Positions 62,125-64,000 of a stretch of 64,000 nucleotides of DNA are shown piece after piece. The stretch covers positions 139,894-203,893 of the forward strand of contig NZ_ATVA01000013.1 in the NCBI RefSeq assembly GCF_000420485.1, read 5' to 3'. The stretch is from Paucidesulfovibrio longus DSM 6739. GTDB lineage: Bacteria; Desulfobacterota; Desulfovibrionia; Desulfovibrionales; Desulfovibrionaceae. The notes beneath the pieces were generated by a model that saw only the letters and a list, made by a program, of their open reading frames with translations, was not told where the DNA came from and did no database searches. The translations under genes and the position numbers were made by a program. Positions within the stretch are counted from its first letter, which is position 1; the number at the start of each line of letters is the position of its first letter.

Positions 62125-62906
62125 GCATCATCTTCGGCCGCAAGCGCAGACGGCCCGACGAGCAGGATTACCTGCGCGAGGTCTTCATCCGCATGCTGTT
62201 GCACAGCGAGGAACGCGGCCCACACGCCTCCGGTCTGGCCTGGCTCAAGACCGACGGCAGCCATCGCATCTTCAAGCGTCCGATGCGGGCACACGAGCTG
62301 GTCTACGAGAAGCCGTTTCAGGAGCTGCTCGGACAGGTCGACAACGAGACTACCGTTCTCATGGGGCATACCCGCTGGCGCACCCGGGGCAACGAGTTCA
62401 ACAACCGCAACAACCATCCGATCCGGGCCGGGATCGTCATCGGCACCCACAACGGCACCATCTACAACGCCGATTATCTGTTCCGCCGCCTCCGGCTACC
62501 GCGCTACGCCGAAGTGGACAGCGAACTGATTTTCCGCTTGGCCGACCGCTTCGCGCCCGGAGGCCCCATCGACCAGGAGGGGCTGAAGAAGGCGCTTGCC
62601 CTCTGTCGCGGCCAGATGAGCGCCGTGCTGGCCTCACGGCTCGACCCCGGCACCATCACCGTGCTCAAGGGCAACAAGCCGCTCTGCCTGCGCATCCACC
62701 GCCAGCACCGGGTGGTGCTCTACGCCTCGGACGACGCCTTTATCGACTTTGCCCTGGACAACGAGAAGGGCTGGCGCGAGCTGGAAGTACCGCCCATGAC
62801 CATGCTCACCATCCGTCACGAGGATGTGCGGGTCATCGAAAACAGCGAATTCCGCTTCATCCCCCAGGAGCGCAAAGGGACACTGCCCGAAGGAGTGAAT
62901 GCATGA
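62109..62906 (+). CDS. Class-II glutamine amidotransferase
   Basis: 265 residues. The N-terminal nucleophile Cys2 (MCGQVGIIFG) is directly after the initiator Met as in GlmS, PurF and GATase_6. The motifs RGPHASGLAW, MGHTRWRTRG and THNGTIYN complete the glutamine-binding site. It hydrolyses glutamine to supply ammonia or transfers glutaminyl groups. No synthetase domain is present in the same protein; the amidoligase is the likely partner. Confidence 0.9.
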   Translation: MCGQVGIIFGRKRRRPDEQDYLREVFIRMLLHSEERGPHASGLAWLKTDGSHRIFKRPMRAHELVYEKPFQELLGQVDNETTVLMGHTRWRTRGNEFNNRNNHPIRAGIVIGTHNGTIYNADYLFRRLRLPRYAEVDSELIFRLADRFAPGGPIDQEGLKKALALCRGQMSAVLASRLDPGTITVLKGNKPLCLRIHRQHRVVLYASDDAFIDFALDNEKGWRELEVPPMTMLTIRHEDVRVIENSEFRFIPQERKGTLPEGVNA

Positions 62907-63427
62907 ACATTGGAGACACCGCGAAGCTGAACACAAGCCCGGAAGACAGTCCCGAGACCATCCTCCGGCTCTTCGTCTACGGCACCCTGAAACGGGGCTA
63001 CTGGAACCATCAACGTTTCTGCGCCCAGGCCCGCAGCATCGAACCGGCCGTGGTTTGGGGCAGGCTCTACCACCTCCACGCCGGTTTTCCGGCCCTCGAA
63101 GTGCCGGAGGGTCTGATCCTGGCCCGAGGCAGCGCCGATCCACTGGCCGACGCCAGCAGACAGCAGGAGATCGGCACACCGCGTTTCGGCCGCCCGACCG
63201 GAGACTGGGATCTGATCCATGGGGAACTGGTGACCTTCACCGATCCGCAGCGCGATCTGCCGCCCATCGACCGGCTGGAAGGATTTCGGCCCGGCGGGCA
63301 CAGCATGTACAAGCGGGTGATGGTGGCGGTGCTGTGCGGGCGCACCTCGATTCCTGCCTGGATCTACTGGATGCCCCGTGTTGAAAACGGCACCCGGCTT
63401 GACTCCGGCGTCTGGCATCGAGCGTGA
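62903..63427 (+). CDS. Gamma-glutamylcyclotransferase-like (AIG2) protein
   Basis: 174 residues, ATG overlapping the previous stop by 4 bp. FVYGTLKRGYWNH (24-36) is the substrate-binding loop of the AIG2/GGCT fold and IDRLEGFRPGG matches the conserved IDxLEGY region. Members cleave or remove gamma-glutamyl groups as 5-oxoproline. In this operon it could reverse or trim the product of the amidoligase. It ends the operon. Confidence 0.88.
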   Translation: MNIGDTAKLNTSPEDSPETILRLFVYGTLKRGYWNHQRFCAQARSIEPAVVWGRLYHLHAGFPALEVPEGLILARGSADPLADASRQQEIGTPRFGRPTGDWDLIHGELVTFTDPQRDLPPIDRLEGFRPGGHSMYKRVMVAVLCGRTSIPAWIYWMPRVENGTRLDSGVWHRA

Positions 63428-63461
63428 TAGAAAATAATCGGCTCAAATCGGTAAAGATCGT

Positions 63462-63491
63462 TTGACATAGCACATAGCGCCTTTGTATATT
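63462..63491 (+). promoter_or_regulatory. Sigma-70-type promoter of HTH-hsdM operon
   Basis: TTGACA (63462-63467) and TATATT (63486-63491), 18 bp apart. It is near-consensus and quite unlike the phage CCGAC/TAAGTAA elements, consistent with constitutive host-type expression of the restriction-modification genes. Confidence 0.75.
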
Positions 63492-63509
63492 GATGAAGTT
63501 TTTTAACCT

Positions 63510-63534
63510 GGGAGAGGTGCGTCCAGTCTCTCCC
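63510..63534 (+). promoter_or_regulatory. Leader hairpin before the HTH gene
   Basis: GGGAGAG (63510-63516) pairs with CTCTCCC (63528-63534) over an 11-nt loop, about 50 bp upstream of the HTH start codon. It may be a leader structure, an operator or a weak terminator. Confidence 0.4.
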
Positions 63535-63587
63535 GTTTCGCCTCTGGCGGACGTGGCAAACAACCAAAACGCCCGTGGAGCAAGAGA

Positions 63588-63803
63588 ATGAACGAAATGG
63601 AAGACCGTTGGTTATCAATAACCGAGATTTGCAAACACCTCGGAGTCAGCAATGACACCGTTTACAAGTGGATCGACAAGCATGGTATGCCCGCCCACCG
63701 CATGGGTCGTCTTTGGAAGTTCAAGAAAGATGAAGTCGACGCCTGGGTCAAGGCTGGCGGCGCGGCCGAGCCTGCGGAAACCGACAAGAAGCGCAAGGAG
63801 TAA
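63588..63803 (+). CDS. Excisionase/MerR-type HTH protein
   Basis: 71 residues. WLSITEICKHLGVSNDTVYKWIDKHGMPAHRMGRLWKFKKDEVDAWVKAG is a standard excisionase-type winged HTH. Such small proteins are often encoded immediately before type I restriction-modification genes, as here, and are thought to regulate them; an excision factor is the alternative. It has its own sigma-70 promoter. Confidence 0.85.
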   Translation: MNEMEDRWLSITEICKHLGVSNDTVYKWIDKHGMPAHRMGRLWKFKKDEVDAWVKAGGAAEPAETDKKRKE

Positions 63804-63812
63804 TAACGGGCT

Positions 63813-64000
63813 ATGAACCATGTGATCCACAACAGCATCGTCAATTTTATCTGGGGTATCGCCGACGACGTGCTGCGCGATGTCTACGTGCGCGGCAAGT
63901 ACCGCGACGTGATCTTGCCGATGACGGTCATCCGCCGTCTCGACGCGCTTTTGGAGCCGAGCAAGGAAAAGGTGCTCGGCATGAAGAAGCAGCTCGACGG
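63813..64000 (+). CDS. hsdM: Type I restriction-modification methyltransferase subunit, partial
   Basis: 62 full codons are visible before the window ends. NFIWGIADDVLRDVYVRGKYRDVILPMTVIRRLDALLEPSKEKVL is the N-terminal domain of HsdM (type I N6-adenine methyltransferase). The start at 63813 lies 9 bp after the HTH stop. The rest of the gene, and any hsdS or hsdR, lie outside the window. It may be host DNA or prophage cargo. Confidence 0.88.
   Translation, partial: MNHVIHNSIVNFIWGIADDVLRDVYVRGKYRDVILPMTVIRRLDALLEPSKEKVLGMKKQLD

Overview
The window is almost entirely one temperate, contractile-tailed (myovirus-type) phage genome, read as an integrated prophage in a GC-rich bacterium. Gene content (S24/LexA-like repressor, DUF2924 plus large serine recombinase module, very GC-rich codons, Phd/ParE and HsdM neighbours) suits a deltaproteobacterial host (Desulfobacterota, Geobacter/Desulfuromonas-like). 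That host guess is an inference. The attachment sites were not located. No tRNA, rRNA, CRISPR array or IS element was recognised.

Layout. 1-513: gene-free edge with two terminators. 514-3313 (minus): integration module (80-aa protein, DUF2924, serine recombinase, ParB-type HTH). 3450-6572 (plus): LexA-like repressor with its own operator/promoter, co-directional with two unrecognised genes, closed by a terminator. 6593-7938: structured leader, a conserved small protein and a sigma-70-family factor whose Shine-Dalgarno is buried in a hairpin. 8043-16647: replication/recombination (PD-(D/E)XK nuclease, Sak4-like ATPase, SSB-like DUF669, ERCC4 nuclease, RecD2-like helicase, CHC2 primase-helicase). 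16663-17264 (minus): ParE/Phd pair. 17391-17919: cluster of 14 CCACCGCA octamers, a candidate origin. 17825-19535: two regulators/unknowns and the small terminase. 19536-21790: a minus-strand tyrosine-recombinase cassette with a repeat-bearing gap, inserted inside the packaging module. 21848-36390: lipoprotein, terminase, portal, a giant MuF fusion, a DNA methyltransferase/prohead protease/scaffold fusion, capsid and neck. 36450-60379: sheath, tube, frameshifted chaperone, tape measure, hub, endolysin, holin-like protein, spike, PAAR tip, baseplate and fibres. 60629-63427: amidoligase/GATase-II/gamma-glutamylcyclotransferase operon. 63588-64000: HTH protein and the start of a type I HsdM.

Central observation: a bipartite element, CCGAC(A/G)-N18-TAAGTAA, always with TCCGG directly before TAAGTAA, occurs eight times with exactly the same spacing. 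Each copy sits just after a stop codon and just before an operon: replication, 17825, small terminase, portal, methyltransferase-capsid, sheath, hub and baseplate-J. It does not look like a sigma-70 promoter. The first copy lies 3 bp past the stop codon of the phage sigma gene. The simplest model is that the phage sigma factor drives the whole lytic programme from dedicated promoters, with sigma synthesis itself gated at translation by the SD hairpin.

Other items worth attention are the origin-like iterons, the MuF-kinase-like fusion, the methyltransferase-protease fusion with a nested scaffold start, the tail chaperone -1 frameshift, the amidoligase operon, and paired repeats beside a tyrosine recombinase that has a catalytic-domain-less partner.
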